This document shows, piece by piece, positions 1-7,185 of a stretch of DNA of 15,778 nt. Numbering within the stretch: the stretch's first letter is position 1; every line of letters begins with the position of its first letter. Made by a program: the position numbers and the translations under genes. This DNA comes from an uncultured Flavobacteriales bacterium (GTDB lineage Bacteria > Bacteroidota > Bacteroidia > Flavobacteriales > Crocinitomicaceae), in contig CAMLDR010000095.1 of assembly GCA_946478775.1 (NCBI GenBank), forward strand, positions 1 to 15,778, read 5' to 3'. The notes beneath the pieces were generated by a model that saw only the letters and a program-made list of their open reading frames with translations, was not told the DNA's origin and did not search any database.

Positions 1-32
1 AAGGTGTTGGTTATACATTTTCTGAAAAGTGA
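1..32 (+). CDS. OmpR-family response regulator, last codons only (partial at left edge)
   Basis: Read in the frame whose codons begin at base 3, the first 32 bases encode GVGYTFSEK followed by TGA (30-32). GVGYxF is the usual ending of the winged-helix DNA-binding domain of OmpR/PhoB response regulators, in its final beta hairpin. The stop overlaps the GTG start of the histidine kinase (GTGA, 29-32), which is the normal arrangement for a co-translated response regulator and kinase pair. Only nine residues are visible, so the family rests on this motif plus the adjacent kinase; the regulon cannot be guessed. Confidence 0.75.
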   Translation, partial: GVGYTFSEK

Positions 33-1114
33 AAAAATTAAATCCGTTTACCATTGTTCTTTTAGGAAGTGCCATTGTTGCAGTTTGTTTAACACTTACG
101 CTGCTCGTGGTACACTTCTTCGATCCGATTCCGGCGGGTGCATTTGTATCTATCATCCTTTTTGGGTCGGTCTCTACATTCACTGCTTTCTATTTTCTAT
201 TCAGGAGCTTCATCTTCAACCGATTGCGCATTCTTTACCGCTCGATCCGAAAAGGAAAACTCATGCCCGATGAAAAGCTCTACATCAATATGTCTAAGGA
301 CATTATTGGAGCGGCTGAGTCGGATTCCAAGAAATGGAGCGAACAACGCAGTTCTGAGATCACACAGCTCCAGGAACAGGACAAATTCAGACGTGAATTC
401 ATAGGAAACCTTGCACACGAGTTGAAAACTCCCGTTTTTTCAATCCAGGGCTATGTTTTGACCTTATTGGAGGGCGGATTGGAAGATGACAAAGTGAACA
501 GGATGTTTTTGGAACGGGCTTCCAAGGCAATTGACCGCATGACCAATATCCTGAATGACCTGGACGAGCTGACCAAGCTGGAAGTCAACGATCTGAAAAT
601 GGACCAGCGTCCTTTCGACCTGAAGGAACTCGCCAGGGAAGTCATAGACAGTCTGGAATTGCGTTCGCAGGAAAAACACATCAAACTGCGCTTTGCCAAA
701 GATTACAGCAAGGAAATCATGGTGCGTGCTGACCGCGGAAAAATCGCCCAGGTGCTGACCAATCTGATCAGTAATTCCATTTCTTATGGAAACGAGAACG
801 GGGAAACCCAAATCCGCTTTTACGAAGTGGACGATTTGGTTTCCGTGGAAATTTCAGACAATGGTCCGGGAATTGAACCACACGAATTGCCGCGTTTGTT
901 TGAGCGTTTTTACCGGGTGGAGAAAAGCCGTAACCGAAACGAAGGTGGTTCCGGTCTTGGTCTTTCCATCGTGAAGCACATTTTGGATTCCCATAACCAA
1001 ACAATTTCTGTTCGGAGTACGATCGGTGTTGGAAGTACGTTTACCTTTTCTTTGGACAAGTTTGAAGGAACTTCATCGACTTTGGTTACTTCGCGTGGGA
1101 TTACGATTAAATAA
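29..1114 (+). CDS. Membrane sensor histidine kinase (two-component system, PhoR/BaeS-like)
   Basis: A 361-residue inner-membrane kinase that would autophosphorylate and pass phosphate to the response regulator whose end precedes it. Two membrane segments are visible (about 8-31 and 37-60), with only about six residues between them, so there is no periplasmic sensor domain. A cytoplasmic linker (about 65-120) follows. The HisKA domain has the phosphoacceptor His130 in NLAHELKTP. The catalytic domain shows the N box (LTNLISNS, about 243-250), the G1 box DNGPG (277-281), the F box FERFYR (291-296) and the G2 box GGSGLGLSI (306-314). All catalytic motifs are intact. The start is GTG at 29, because an in-frame TGA lies at 23-25 and the GTG overlaps the regulator's stop. 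Signal sensing is likely through the membrane segments, the linker or a partner protein. The signal is unknown. Confidence 0.93.
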   Translation: MKKLNPFTIVLLGSAIVAVCLTLTLLVVHFFDPIPAGAFVSIILFGSVSTFTAFYFLFRSFIFNRLRILYRSIRKGKLMPDEKLYINMSKDIIGAAESDSKKWSEQRSSEITQLQEQDKFRREFIGNLAHELKTPVFSIQGYVLTLLEGGLEDDKVNRMFLERASKAIDRMTNILNDLDELTKLEVNDLKMDQRPFDLKELAREVIDSLELRSQEKHIKLRFAKDYSKEIMVRADRGKIAQVLTNLISNSISYGNENGETQIRFYEVDDLVSVEISDNGPGIEPHELPRLFERFYRVEKSRNRNEGGSGLGLSIVKHILDSHNQTISVRSTIGVGSTFTFSLDKFEGTSSTLVTSRGITIK

Positions 1115-1150
1115 TTGCGAATTCTCTGCCGCGGCTGACAGAATTACAAA

Positions 1151-1306
1151 TTAGAATCCGCTAAGAAGCACACGAAACACAAGTCTAAAATACGGATAGA
1201 CATCTGTCGATTTGCCCAGTGAGGGCAAGGAGTCCAGGTATTCCTGTTCCAACTGACCCGGTGTTGGAACCAAAACAGCTTTCTTATTCAGGAATTGCCA
1301 ATCCAT
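1151..1306 (-). pseudogene. Remnant of a second copy of the glycosyltransferase C-terminus (51 codons)
   Basis: Reading leftward from ATG at 1306-1304 gives an open frame of 51 residues ending in TAA at 1151-1153. Its first 31 residues (MDWQFLNKKAVLVPTPGQ... to LPSLG) match residues 270-300 of the neighbouring glycosyltransferase with four substitutions (L to W, Q to N, I to V, V to L). Most DNA differences in this part are third-base synonymous changes (CAG/CAA, GCG/GCT, ACG/ACA, CTG/TTG, GAG/GAA), so the copies diverged as coding sequence rather than as junk. There is no catalytic region and no evident promoter. It is probably a leftover of a paralogous or recombined copy rather than a working gene. 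Confidence 0.6.
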
Positions 1307-1308
1307 AA
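1152..1308. repeat. Tandem duplication, distal unit (unit A) of the glycosyltransferase 3' end
   Basis: This stretch directly abuts and matches 1309-1468 along its whole length. Shared anchors are the CCGCTAAGAAGCACA block (1158 and 1316), the GAGGGCAAGGAGTCCAGGTA block (1221 and 1381) and the ATCCAT block near the inner end (1301 and 1461). The period is 157-160 bp because of small indels. The two units agree closely in the non-coding-looking left half but differ at a block (about 1193-1213 against 1351-1374). It fills nearly all of the gap between the kinase and the glycosyltransferase. Confidence 0.85.
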
Positions 1309-2273
1309 TAGATTCCCGCTAAGAAGCACAAGAAACACAAGCCTAAAATACACATCCCGCACCTGCGGGATGTGCCCACTGAGGGCAAGGAGTCCAGGTA
1401 TTCTTGCTCCAGCTGACCCGGCGTTGGAATCAAAACCGCTTTTTTTTGTAGGAACTGCAAATCCATTAGGGTCGAATAACCATTCCGGGAAATGATCGTC
1501 TCTGCAGAAGCGATTTCCGCATCGGCCTGTTTCCAATCAGTGATGAGGGTTACATTCTCCCGAACTTCCGAATAGACTTTGGGAGAGATGACCGTTAGAT
1601 TCTGAGCACCATATTTTGAGATTATCCAATGAAAAAATTGCGTAGAATAAGGTTCCGGCCCGCTAACAATTCCAACGATTTTACCTGGAATAAGGGAAAT
1701 TTCCTGATCCCGGAAACGCGAGTAAAATCCAATATATGTTGATTTAGGAACGGGATTGCTCAAAACTCCGGCAAGCCGTTTTTGGGCATCGTCCATGATC
1801 CAGATAGCTGAAAAACGGTTCATCCATTTCCGGTGAATGCGCTGGGCGATCCAGCCTGCTTTTGGAGGCAGGGAAACCTGGTGTGTAATGAAAATGGATT
1901 GAACGGTATTCGACCGAAAACCGTAGCAGTGATCCGATAGAACAAGCGTAATCCGATGCACACGAACTAACTGTTCGGTTTCAGCCTGCTCTGCTTTGAT
2001 CCATCGGGAAAAACGCCATGCATTTCTCCGCATTTCTGAGGTAAAATTGCCATCCCCTTTGAACCGGAACTGAAATCGGTCGTTCACGATGTATTCCGCG
2101 GGAATTTCATATGTCGTGAAAACCGCCTTCTGAACGGAAGTACAGGAAATAACCAATTCGTTTCCCTGTCCGGATAATTGCTTCAATAAAGAAATGGACC
2201 TGGCCACATGTCCGCTCCCCCAATCGAGGCAGGCGAATAAAATCCGCTCGTGTGACAGTTCGGCCGGAATCAT
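1284..2273 (-). CDS. GT-B fold glycosyltransferase (family 28/MurG-like), C-terminus altered
   Basis: A 329-residue protein probably transferring a sugar from a nucleotide donor; acceptor unknown. The N-terminal Rossmann half opens RILFACLDWGSGHVARS (10-26), with the Gly-rich G-x-GH-x-x-R loop typical of MurG/GT28 relatives. LSDH (112-115) and a THQV segment follow. The C-terminal donor-binding half has VSGPEPYS (203-210), ISRNGYSTLMDL (261-272) and IPTPGQLEQEYL (282-293), the last two matching the GT28 nucleotide-sugar site. From about residue 301 the sequence is unlike the family: a short Cys-rich hydrophobic tail (CGMCILGLCFLCFLAG...) read out of the duplicated repeat. Relatives normally continue with a further polar helix, so the end seems lost and replaced. 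ATG at 2273 lies 3 nt after the kup stop, suggesting co-transcription. No Shine-Dalgarno is visible. Activity is uncertain because of the tail. Confidence 0.75.
   Translation of the reverse strand: MIPAELSHERILFACLDWGSGHVARSISLLKQLSGQGNELVISCTSVQKAVFTTYEIPAEYIVNDRFQFRFKGDGNFTSEMRRNAWRFSRWIKAEQAETEQLVRVHRITLVLSDHCYGFRSNTVQSIFITHQVSLPPKAGWIAQRIHRKWMNRFSAIWIMDDAQKRLAGVLSNPVPKSTYIGFYSRFRDQEISLIPGKIVGIVSGPEPYSTQFFHWIISKYGAQNLTVISPKVYSEVRENVTLITDWKQADAEIASAETIISRNGYSTLMDLQFLQKKAVLIPTPGQLEQEYLDSLPSVGTSRRCGMCILGLCFLCFLAGIYYGLAIPE
1309..1468. repeat. Tandem duplication, proximal unit (unit B), containing the live 3' end of the glycosyltransferase gene
   Basis: This is the counterpart of unit A (1152-1308). 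It encodes glycosyltransferase residues from about 269 onward, so the gene runs through unit B and stops about 25 bases into unit A (TAA at 1284-1286). Unit B contains an 8-base T run on the plus strand (1440-1447; A8 in the gene), a possible slippage site, and the strong hairpin at 1351-1374 that unit A lacks. Confidence 0.85.
1351..1374. repeat. Perfect 10-bp stem, 4-nt loop palindrome inside the glycosyltransferase tail
   Basis: CACATCCCGC (1351-1360), loop ACCT, GCGGGATGTG (1365-1374). A second short inverted repeat, TGCCC/GGGCA (1373-1377 and 1383-1387), overlaps it and is present in unit A too (around 1213-1227). At the matching place unit A has a different, much weaker palindrome (GACA-TC-TGTC, 1199-1208). 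The hairpin lies in the reading frame, upstream of the gene's stop, and no T run follows it on either strand, so it does not look like a normal terminator. Confidence 0.7.
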
Positions 2274-2276
2274 GTG

Positions 2277-4211
2277 TTATTGGCTTCTCTTCAAATTGAT
2301 CGGAGCAGCTTTCGAAAGTACGTAAGGGAAATTCTCCTCCACGTAAGAACTCGGATCCAAACCAAATTCATTCTTCTCCGATAAAGCCCTTCCTTTAATA
2401 AAGAAATAAGCGTTCATGATCAGTTTATGGAACCAGGGAAGCTCGTTGTCATTAGACAGGAACTTACGGATCACAATGAACTTGAAATCACCGATGTGAT
2501 CACTGTGATGGTATTCACACGCGAACCTTGAAAGGATTTCAATCTCTTTATTTTCAACCAATTCTTCCACCACCTGTTTAAACATCATGTCCAGTTTAGG
2601 CTGAATCCGGAACCCTAGTTTGAAATCGATCCGGATCAAATCGTTCTCATCGTGCTTGGTCACTTTGTATTCCTTGGTATAAGGCTCATCCGTTGTGTGA
2701 ACGTGCACAAACCAATAACGCTCTGCACGCTTGGGCTGCTGCTCCAAAATGGAATAGAACACCTTGGATTCCACTTCATCTACACGCTCCGCACTTGTGA
2801 GGTAAACCAAATGGGTTGCATAAGTTGGAATTTGATCATCAATAGATAGTTTTTGAAGGATTGGCAGATAACTCTTCACTTTCACGAAATCGATGATGCT
2901 GTTCCGAATGATCTTACTTTTATAGATCACGTACATGACTGACATTACAGTAACTGCGATAGTCAAGGTAATATAACCACCCTGCGGGAATTTATCAATT
3001 TGAGCGATCAGGAAACTACTTTCCACAATGAAAAACAAACCGATCAAACCGTAGCGCAAGATCGGGTTCCAATGTTTACGGAGGAAGTAAAAATACAAGA
3101 GTACGGTGGAACTGATCATCGTAAGAATAATCGATAATCCGTAAGCCGCTTCCATTCGTTCCGATTTCCTTAAGAAGAAAACAATTGCAATACAACCAAG
3201 CATTAAAAACCAGTTGATAGAAGGAACATAGAGTTGGCCTTTGATCTCGGATGGAAAATTCACTTTTACACGCGGCCACAAATTCAGACGGATCGCTTCA
3301 TTGATCAAAGTAAACGATCCCGAGATCATCGCCTGTGAAGCGACAACCGCCGCAGCCGTTGCAATAATCACAGCTGTCAGTCTGAATCCTTCCGGAACAA
3401 TCGAATAAAAAGGATTTCCTTCAATGTTTGTACCCAAATGACCCATTAAATAAGCGCCCTGCCCGAAGTAATTCAGCAAAAGCATTGCTTTCACGAAAAC
3501 CCAGCTCACACGGATATTTTCTCTTCCGCAGTGTCCCAAATCGGAATACAAAGCTTCACCACCTGTTGTACATAAAAATACCGCTCCAAGCAGCCAGAAT
3601 CCTTTCGGATAATTAACCAGGAGGTCATAAGCGTAATAAGGATTCAATGCTTTTAGAATCGAAGGGTCTTTCATGAAGTACATACACCCGACAATTCCGA
3701 TCATCAGGAACCAAACCATCATGACCGGTCCGAAAAAACGCCCGATAAACTTAGTCCCGAACTGCTGAATGACGAAAATACCTATGATAATTGCAATCGC
3801 AATAGGAACCGTATTGATCTTGGGATTAATATAGCCCAAACCTTCTACTGCCGAAGATACCGAGATCGGTGGTGTAATAATTCCGTCAGCAAGCAAGGCA
3901 GCTCCACCGATCATCGCCGGAATCACCAGCCATTTACGCTGCCTGCGAACCAATGTGTACAAGGAAAAAATTCCTCCCTCCCCTTTGTTGTCTGCACGAA
4001 GCGTAATGATTACGTACTTCAATGTCGTTTGGAGTGTAAGTGTCCAGAAAATACAGGATAATCCTCCAAGGATCAATTGTTCGGTGATTTCACGTTCTCC
4101 GGCTACTGCCTTTAAAACGTAAAGTGGTGAAGTTCCGATATCTCCGAAAATAATTCCCACTGTGATAATCAATCCCGCGAACGAAAGCGCGTGATGATGC
4201 TTCTTTGACAT
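2277..4211 (-). CDS. kup: Kup/HAK-family potassium uptake protein
   Basis: A 644-residue K+ transporter of the KUP family, usually K+/H+ symport across the inner membrane. The N-terminus holds the family signature GDIGTSPLY (23-31) in the first membrane helix. About twelve hydrophobic helices run to about residue 440. A hydrophilic cytoplasmic C-terminal domain of about 200 residues follows, as in full-length Kup. DNKGEGGIFSLYTL, after the second helix, and the TGGEALYSDLGHCGR segment in the middle are also strongly family-like. Length is normal and nothing is broken. ATG at 4209-4211 agrees with the family start. It faces trmB across a 111-bp divergent region and leads into the glycosyltransferase with a 3-nt gap, so the two are probably one transcript. 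No regulatory site (for example a c-di-AMP riboswitch) could be recognised upstream. Confidence 0.95.
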   Translation of the reverse strand: MSKKHHHALSFAGLIITVGIIFGDIGTSPLYVLKAVAGEREITEQLILGGLSCIFWTLTLQTTLKYVIITLRADNKGEGGIFSLYTLVRRQRKWLVIPAMIGGAALLADGIITPPISVSSAVEGLGYINPKINTVPIAIAIIIGIFVIQQFGTKFIGRFFGPVMMVWFLMIGIVGCMYFMKDPSILKALNPYYAYDLLVNYPKGFWLLGAVFLCTTGGEALYSDLGHCGRENIRVSWVFVKAMLLLNYFGQGAYLMGHLGTNIEGNPFYSIVPEGFRLTAVIIATAAAVVASQAMISGSFTLINEAIRLNLWPRVKVNFPSEIKGQLYVPSINWFLMLGCIAIVFFLRKSERMEAAYGLSIILTMISSTVLLYFYFLRKHWNPILRYGLIGLFFIVESSFLIAQIDKFPQGGYITLTIAVTVMSVMYVIYKSKIIRNSIIDFVKVKSYLPILQKLSIDDQIPTYATHLVYLTSAERVDEVESKVFYSILEQQPKRAERYWFVHVHTTDEPYTKEYKVTKHDENDLIRIDFKLGFRIQPKLDMMFKQVVEELVENKEIEILSRFACEYHHSDHIGDFKFIVIRKFLSNDNELPWFHKLIMNAYFFIKGRALSEKNEFGLDPSSYVEENFPYVLSKAAPINLKRSQ

Positions 4212-4305
4212 AAGATCTATGTATTAAAGTATAAATGTACATATATTGGGAAAATCACAGGCTACGATTTGGAGGGAAATCCGCAAAAAACTTTTAGAGA
4301 TTGTG

Positions 4306-4313
4306 TACTTTTG
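4306..4313 (+). promoter_or_regulatory. Bacteroidota-type -7 promoter element upstream of trmB
   Basis: TACTTTTG matches the Bacteroidota -7 consensus TAnnTTTG. It ends 9 bases before the trmB ATG (4323), so the mRNA would have a leader of only a few bases. I see no convincing -33 TTG/TTTG box at the usual 17-23 bp spacing, so this is a half-site call. The rest of the 111-bp kup-trmB gap is AT-rich, and the kup promoter in it could not be assigned. Confidence 0.4.
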
Positions 4314-4322
4314 TAACGATTT

Positions 4323-5003
4323 ATGGGAAAGAACAAACTGAGACGCTTTGCGGAAATGAAATTATGGGACAATGTCTTCGAACCGACCTTGCAATCCAAT
4401 CCGCAGGATGCATTTCCATTGAAAGGAAAATGGCACCAAAATTACTTCAGGAACACCAACCCGATCGTACTGGAATTGGGGTGCGGAAAAGGAGAATATT
4501 CTGTGGGGCTGGCGAAACATTATCCCGATAAAAATTTCATAGGAGTGGACATTAAAGGTTCCCGTATGTTCGTGGGTGCAAAAGAAGCATTGGATGAAAA
4601 CCTGACGAACGTTGCTTTCCTTAGAACCAAAATCGATTTCATTGATTCCTATTTTGAAGCCAATGAAGTGGACGAAATCTGGTTGACTTTCTCCGATCCT
4701 CAACCTCTCAAACCAAGAAAAAGATTGACTTCCGAGCAATTTATTGCACGCTATCGCCGCGTTTTAAGGCCTGGTGGAATTGTTCATCTGAAAACAGATT
4801 CAAGCCTGTTGTTTGAATCTACGGAAGAACAAATTAAAGAACACCAATACGATTTAATTGAATCAACCTGGGATTTGTACCAATCCATGCCCGAAGACCT
4901 GGACCCGACGATTCGCGACATTCTGCATATCAAAACGCATTACGAGCAATTGTTCACTGCAAAAGGTTCGGTGATTAAATATTGTTCGTTTAGGATTAAT
5001 TGA
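4323..5003 (+). CDS. trmB: tRNA (guanine-N7-)-methyltransferase
   Basis: A 226-residue cytoplasmic SAM-dependent enzyme that makes m7G46 in the variable loop of tRNA. The SAM-binding motif I is VLELGCGKGEYS (49-60), followed by NFIGVDIKGSR (71-81). The family's catalytic segment, commonly DPWPK, appears here as FSDPQPLKPRKRL (123-135), as in other Bacteroidota. LRPGG (148-152), HLKTDS (155-160) and the C-terminal THYEQ (205-209, the T-x-x-E motif) complete the pattern. Full length for the phylum (about 220-230). ATG 4323 is supported by the conserved MGKNKLRRFAE opening. No Shine-Dalgarno precedes it and the likely -7 promoter element ends only 9 bp upstream. Single-gene unit, divergent from kup and convergent with clpX. 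The stop is TGA, which shows that UGA is read as stop in this genome. Confidence 0.95.
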   Translation: MGKNKLRRFAEMKLWDNVFEPTLQSNPQDAFPLKGKWHQNYFRNTNPIVLELGCGKGEYSVGLAKHYPDKNFIGVDIKGSRMFVGAKEALDENLTNVAFLRTKIDFIDSYFEANEVDEIWLTFSDPQPLKPRKRLTSEQFIARYRRVLRPGGIVHLKTDSSLLFESTEEQIKEHQYDLIESTWDLYQSMPEDLDPTIRDILHIKTHYEQLFTAKGSVIKYCSFRIN

Positions 5004-5040
5004 AAATGCATTTCGACTACGCTCAATGACCTTTTCAATT
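4998..5040. repeat. Inverted repeat enclosing a dispersed-repeat-like core after trmB
   Basis: AATTGAAAA (4998-5006) and TTTTCAATT (5032-5040) are perfect inverted copies. The left arm overlaps the trmB stop codon. They enclose CGACTACGCTCAATGACC (5014-5031), which resembles a short GC-richer sequence I recall as scattered between genes in many Bacteroidota genomes (GGTCAnTGAGCGnAGTCGA form). This is recall, not a search. It could act as the first of two terminator hairpins for trmB. Confidence 0.5.
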
Positions 5041-5043
5041 ATA

Positions 5044-5089
5044 AATTATCAAGGGGATTCATCTTCTTAGACAAATCCCCTTGATAATT
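5044..5089. terminator. 16-bp perfect hairpin between convergent trmB and clpX (bidirectional terminator)
   Basis: AATTATCAAGGGGATT (5044-5059) pairs perfectly with AATCCCCTTGATAATT (5074-5089) across a 14-nt loop. It lies between the 3' ends of trmB (stop at 5003) and clpX (stop at 5114-5116) and could end transcription from both sides. The stem has A/T ends and only interrupted U tracts, so efficiency is uncertain, but position and length fit a shared terminator. Confidence 0.7.
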
Positions 5090-5113
5090 ATTCCATTTAT
5101 AATGGATAATTCT

Positions 5114-6334
5114 TTATGCGACTTTCAATCGCGCCACTTTGCTTTTCGAGAATTGTGCTTTTGCGTATTCGAGGTCAACTCTGAACTCTGTTTCGTTTTT
5201 GGAAGGCAATTCATACATTGCATCTGTCAGGATTGCTTCACAAATAGAACGCAATCCACGGGCACCCAATTTGAATTCAATTGCTTTCTCCACTACAAAA
5301 TCCAATACGTTTGCATCAAATGTCAGGCGAATGCCATCGATTTCAAATAACCGTATATATTGCTTGATAATTGCGTTTTTCGGCTCTGTAATGATTCTTT
5401 TCAGGCTTTTCGCATCCAGTGGTTCCAGGTAAGTTAATACCGGGAAACGCCCGATCAATTCCGGGATCAATCCATACGATTTCACATCCGTCGGAGTAAT
5501 GTATTTCAGGAAATTGTCTTCGTCTATTTTCTCAGTTACCTGTGAACCAAATCCAATGGTTTGTCTGTTCACACGACTTGCAATAATCCGTTCGATTCCA
5601 TCAAATGCACCACCGCACACAAACAAAATGTTCTTTGTATCGATCGAGATCATTTTCTGCTCCGGATGTTTTCTTCCTCCCTGCGGCGGAACGTTTACGG
5701 TTGAACCTTCCAATAATTTCAATAAAGCCTGTTGAACTCCTTCCCCGGAAACGTCACGTGTAATAGAAGGATTATCGCTCTTGCGGGCAATTTTATCGAT
5801 CTCATCAATGAAAACAATTCCATGCTGTGCTGCCTGAACATTGTAATCTGCAGCCTGCAACAAACGGGAAAGAATACTTTCCACGTCTTCTCCAACGTAA
5901 CCTGCTTCCGTTAAAACGGTTGCATCGGCAATGCAAAACGGAACGTTCAGCATCTTCGCAATGGTCTTTGCAAGTAAGGTTTTACCCGTTCCTGTGCGTC
6001 CAACCAAAATCACGTTCGATTTTTCAATCTCTACGTCTTCGATCTTTGTTTGATGCAAACGTTTGTAGTGATTGTAAACGGCAACCGAAAGTGTTTTCTT
6101 GGCATCATCCTGTCCGATTACATATTCATCCAGTCGCTCTTTAATATCCTGAGGTTTCAGAACATTTACAGGAGCATTTTGAGTGGACGTTTTAGTAGTC
6201 TGATCTTCATCTACGATCATTCTTGCCTGGGCAATGCAATGATCACAAATGTGGCCTGATAAACCTGCTATTAATAAACCGACTTGACTTCGTGGTCTTC
6301 CACAAAACGAGCAGGAAGTTTCCTTTTTTGACAT
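5114..6334 (-). CDS. clpX: ATP-dependent Clp protease ATP-binding subunit ClpX
   Basis: A 406-residue AAA+ unfoldase that recognises tagged proteins, unfolds them and feeds them to ClpP in the cytoplasm. The N-terminal zinc-binding domain has Cys8, Cys11, Cys30 and Cys33. Walker A is GRTGTGKT (112-119), Walker B VFIDEID (174-180), pore loop 1 GYVG (145-148), the RKH loop 221-223 and the IGF loop that docks on ClpP 260-262. The arginine finger is in ELIGRFP (R296) and sensor 2 is GARG (357-360). All key elements are present and the length is normal. It lies downstream of clpP on the same strand, but a strong hairpin in the 76-bp gap suggests that clpP transcripts are partly ended there. Confidence 0.98.
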   Translation of the reverse strand: MSKKETSCSFCGRPRSQVGLLIAGLSGHICDHCIAQARMIVDEDQTTKTSTQNAPVNVLKPQDIKERLDEYVIGQDDAKKTLSVAVYNHYKRLHQTKIEDVEIEKSNVILVGRTGTGKTLLAKTIAKMLNVPFCIADATVLTEAGYVGEDVESILSRLLQAADYNVQAAQHGIVFIDEIDKIARKSDNPSITRDVSGEGVQQALLKLLEGSTVNVPPQGGRKHPEQKMISIDTKNILFVCGGAFDGIERIIASRVNRQTIGFGSQVTEKIDEDNFLKYITPTDVKSYGLIPELIGRFPVLTYLEPLDAKSLKRIITEPKNAIIKQYIRLFEIDGIRLTFDANVLDFVVEKAIEFKLGARGLRSICEAILTDAMYELPSKNETEFRVDLEYAKAQFSKSKVARLKVA

Positions 6335-6354
6335 ATTCTAATTTTAATCGACAA

Positions 6355-6387
6355 AAAAGTCACCCCGGCTGAGCCGAGATGACTTTT
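6355..6387 (-). terminator. Intrinsic terminator between clpP and clpX
   Basis: On the minus strand the stem reads AAAAGTCATCTCGGC, loop TCA, GCCGGGGTGACTTTT (15 positions, two mismatches), and a run of six T follows. It sits 24 bp after the clpP stop and 20 bp before the clpX start. It should attenuate read-through into clpX or make clpX depend partly on its own promoter, which would have to lie in or upstream of the hairpin. Confidence 0.75.
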
Positions 6388-6410
6388 AGATAGTATTGTG
6401 TAAAGTTAGA

Positions 6411-7079
6411 CTATTTTGGGTTGCGAAGCAAAATCTCGTCCACCATTCCATAATCTTTTGCTTCTTCAGCTGTCATCCAGTAGTCACGATCTGAGTCAGC
6501 CCAAACCTTTTCATACGTTTGTTTCGAGTGAGTTGCAATAATGTCGTACAATTCTTTTTTCAATTTCTGAATCTCACGAGCGGTGATTTCGATATCAGAA
6601 GCCTGACCTTGAGCACCTCCAAGCGGTTGGTGGATCATTACGCGTGCATGTTTCAAAGCGGAACGTTTTCCTTCAGCCCCTGCACACATTAATACTGCTC
6701 CCATAGATGCAGCCATTCCTGTACAGATCGTTGCTACGTCCGGTTTAATATACTGCATGGTGTCATAAATTCCCAAACCTGCATAAACAGATCCTCCCGG
6801 AGAATTCAAATAAATCTGGATATCTTTCTTTGCATCTACTGATTCAAGGAATAGTAACTGAGCATTGATGATATTTGCGACCTGATCGTTGATCCCTGTT
6901 CCCAGGAAAATGATACGGTCCATCATTAAACGCGAAAATACGTCCATTTGCGTCATATTCATATGACGTTCTTCAATAATATAAGGTGTTAATGAAGATT
7001 CGATGTAGCTGTCTAAATGCATGCTGGAAAGTCCGACATGCTTTGTTGCGTACTTGTGAAATTCGTTTTTATCGAACAT
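6411..7079 (-). CDS. clpP: ATP-dependent Clp protease proteolytic subunit ClpP
   Basis: A 222-residue serine peptidase (S14) forming the double-heptamer chamber that degrades substrates delivered by ClpX. The catalytic triad is complete and correctly spaced: Ser125 in GMAASMG, His150 in VMIHQP and Asp199 in DSDRDYWM. The oligomerisation segment YLNSPGGSVYAGL is at 90-102. The N-terminus is about 25 residues longer than the E. coli protein before MTQMDVFSRLMMDRIIFLG, as is usual in Bacteroidota. ATG 7079 is the only good start. It is followed by clpX beyond a terminator. Upstream, the 106-bp gap to the DUF2797 gene holds a short AT-rich inverted repeat (7099-7114) of unknown role. Confidence 0.98.
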   Translation of the reverse strand: MFDKNEFHKYATKHVGLSSMHLDSYIESSLTPYIIEERHMNMTQMDVFSRLMMDRIIFLGTGINDQVANIINAQLLFLESVDAKKDIQIYLNSPGGSVYAGLGIYDTMQYIKPDVATICTGMAASMGAVLMCAGAEGKRSALKHARVMIHQPLGGAQGQASDIEITAREIQKLKKELYDIIATHSKQTYEKVWADSDRDYWMTAEEAKDYGMVDEILLRNPK

Positions 7080-7185
7080 GTTTGATAGTTTTTTAAGAGT
7101 ATTAAAATTAATACGATTCTGATGATTTTGATCCTTTTTTTGCAGAAATTAACGAGAATAATTACAACAACAAAAAGTTCAAAAC

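Noticed and set aside
768..1004. Minus-strand open frames within the histidine kinase, and similar frames inside clpX, ABC-F, gldM and gldN
   Set aside because: They lie opposite clearly conserved genes, show no recognisable domains, and have the composition expected of antisense readings.
1120..1145. AATTCT...AGAATT inverted repeat as terminator of the histidine kinase
   Set aside because: The stem is only 6 bp with a poor inner part and no T run follows; too weak to call.
1152..1468. CRISPR array or shufflon
   Set aside because: Only two long adjacent units with no short regular repeat-spacer pattern, and no recombinase or cas gene nearby.
4212..4305. Riboswitch or clear promoter for kup
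   Set aside because: The AT-rich gap shows no conserved riboswitch-like core, and only partial TAnnTTTG resemblance on the minus strand.
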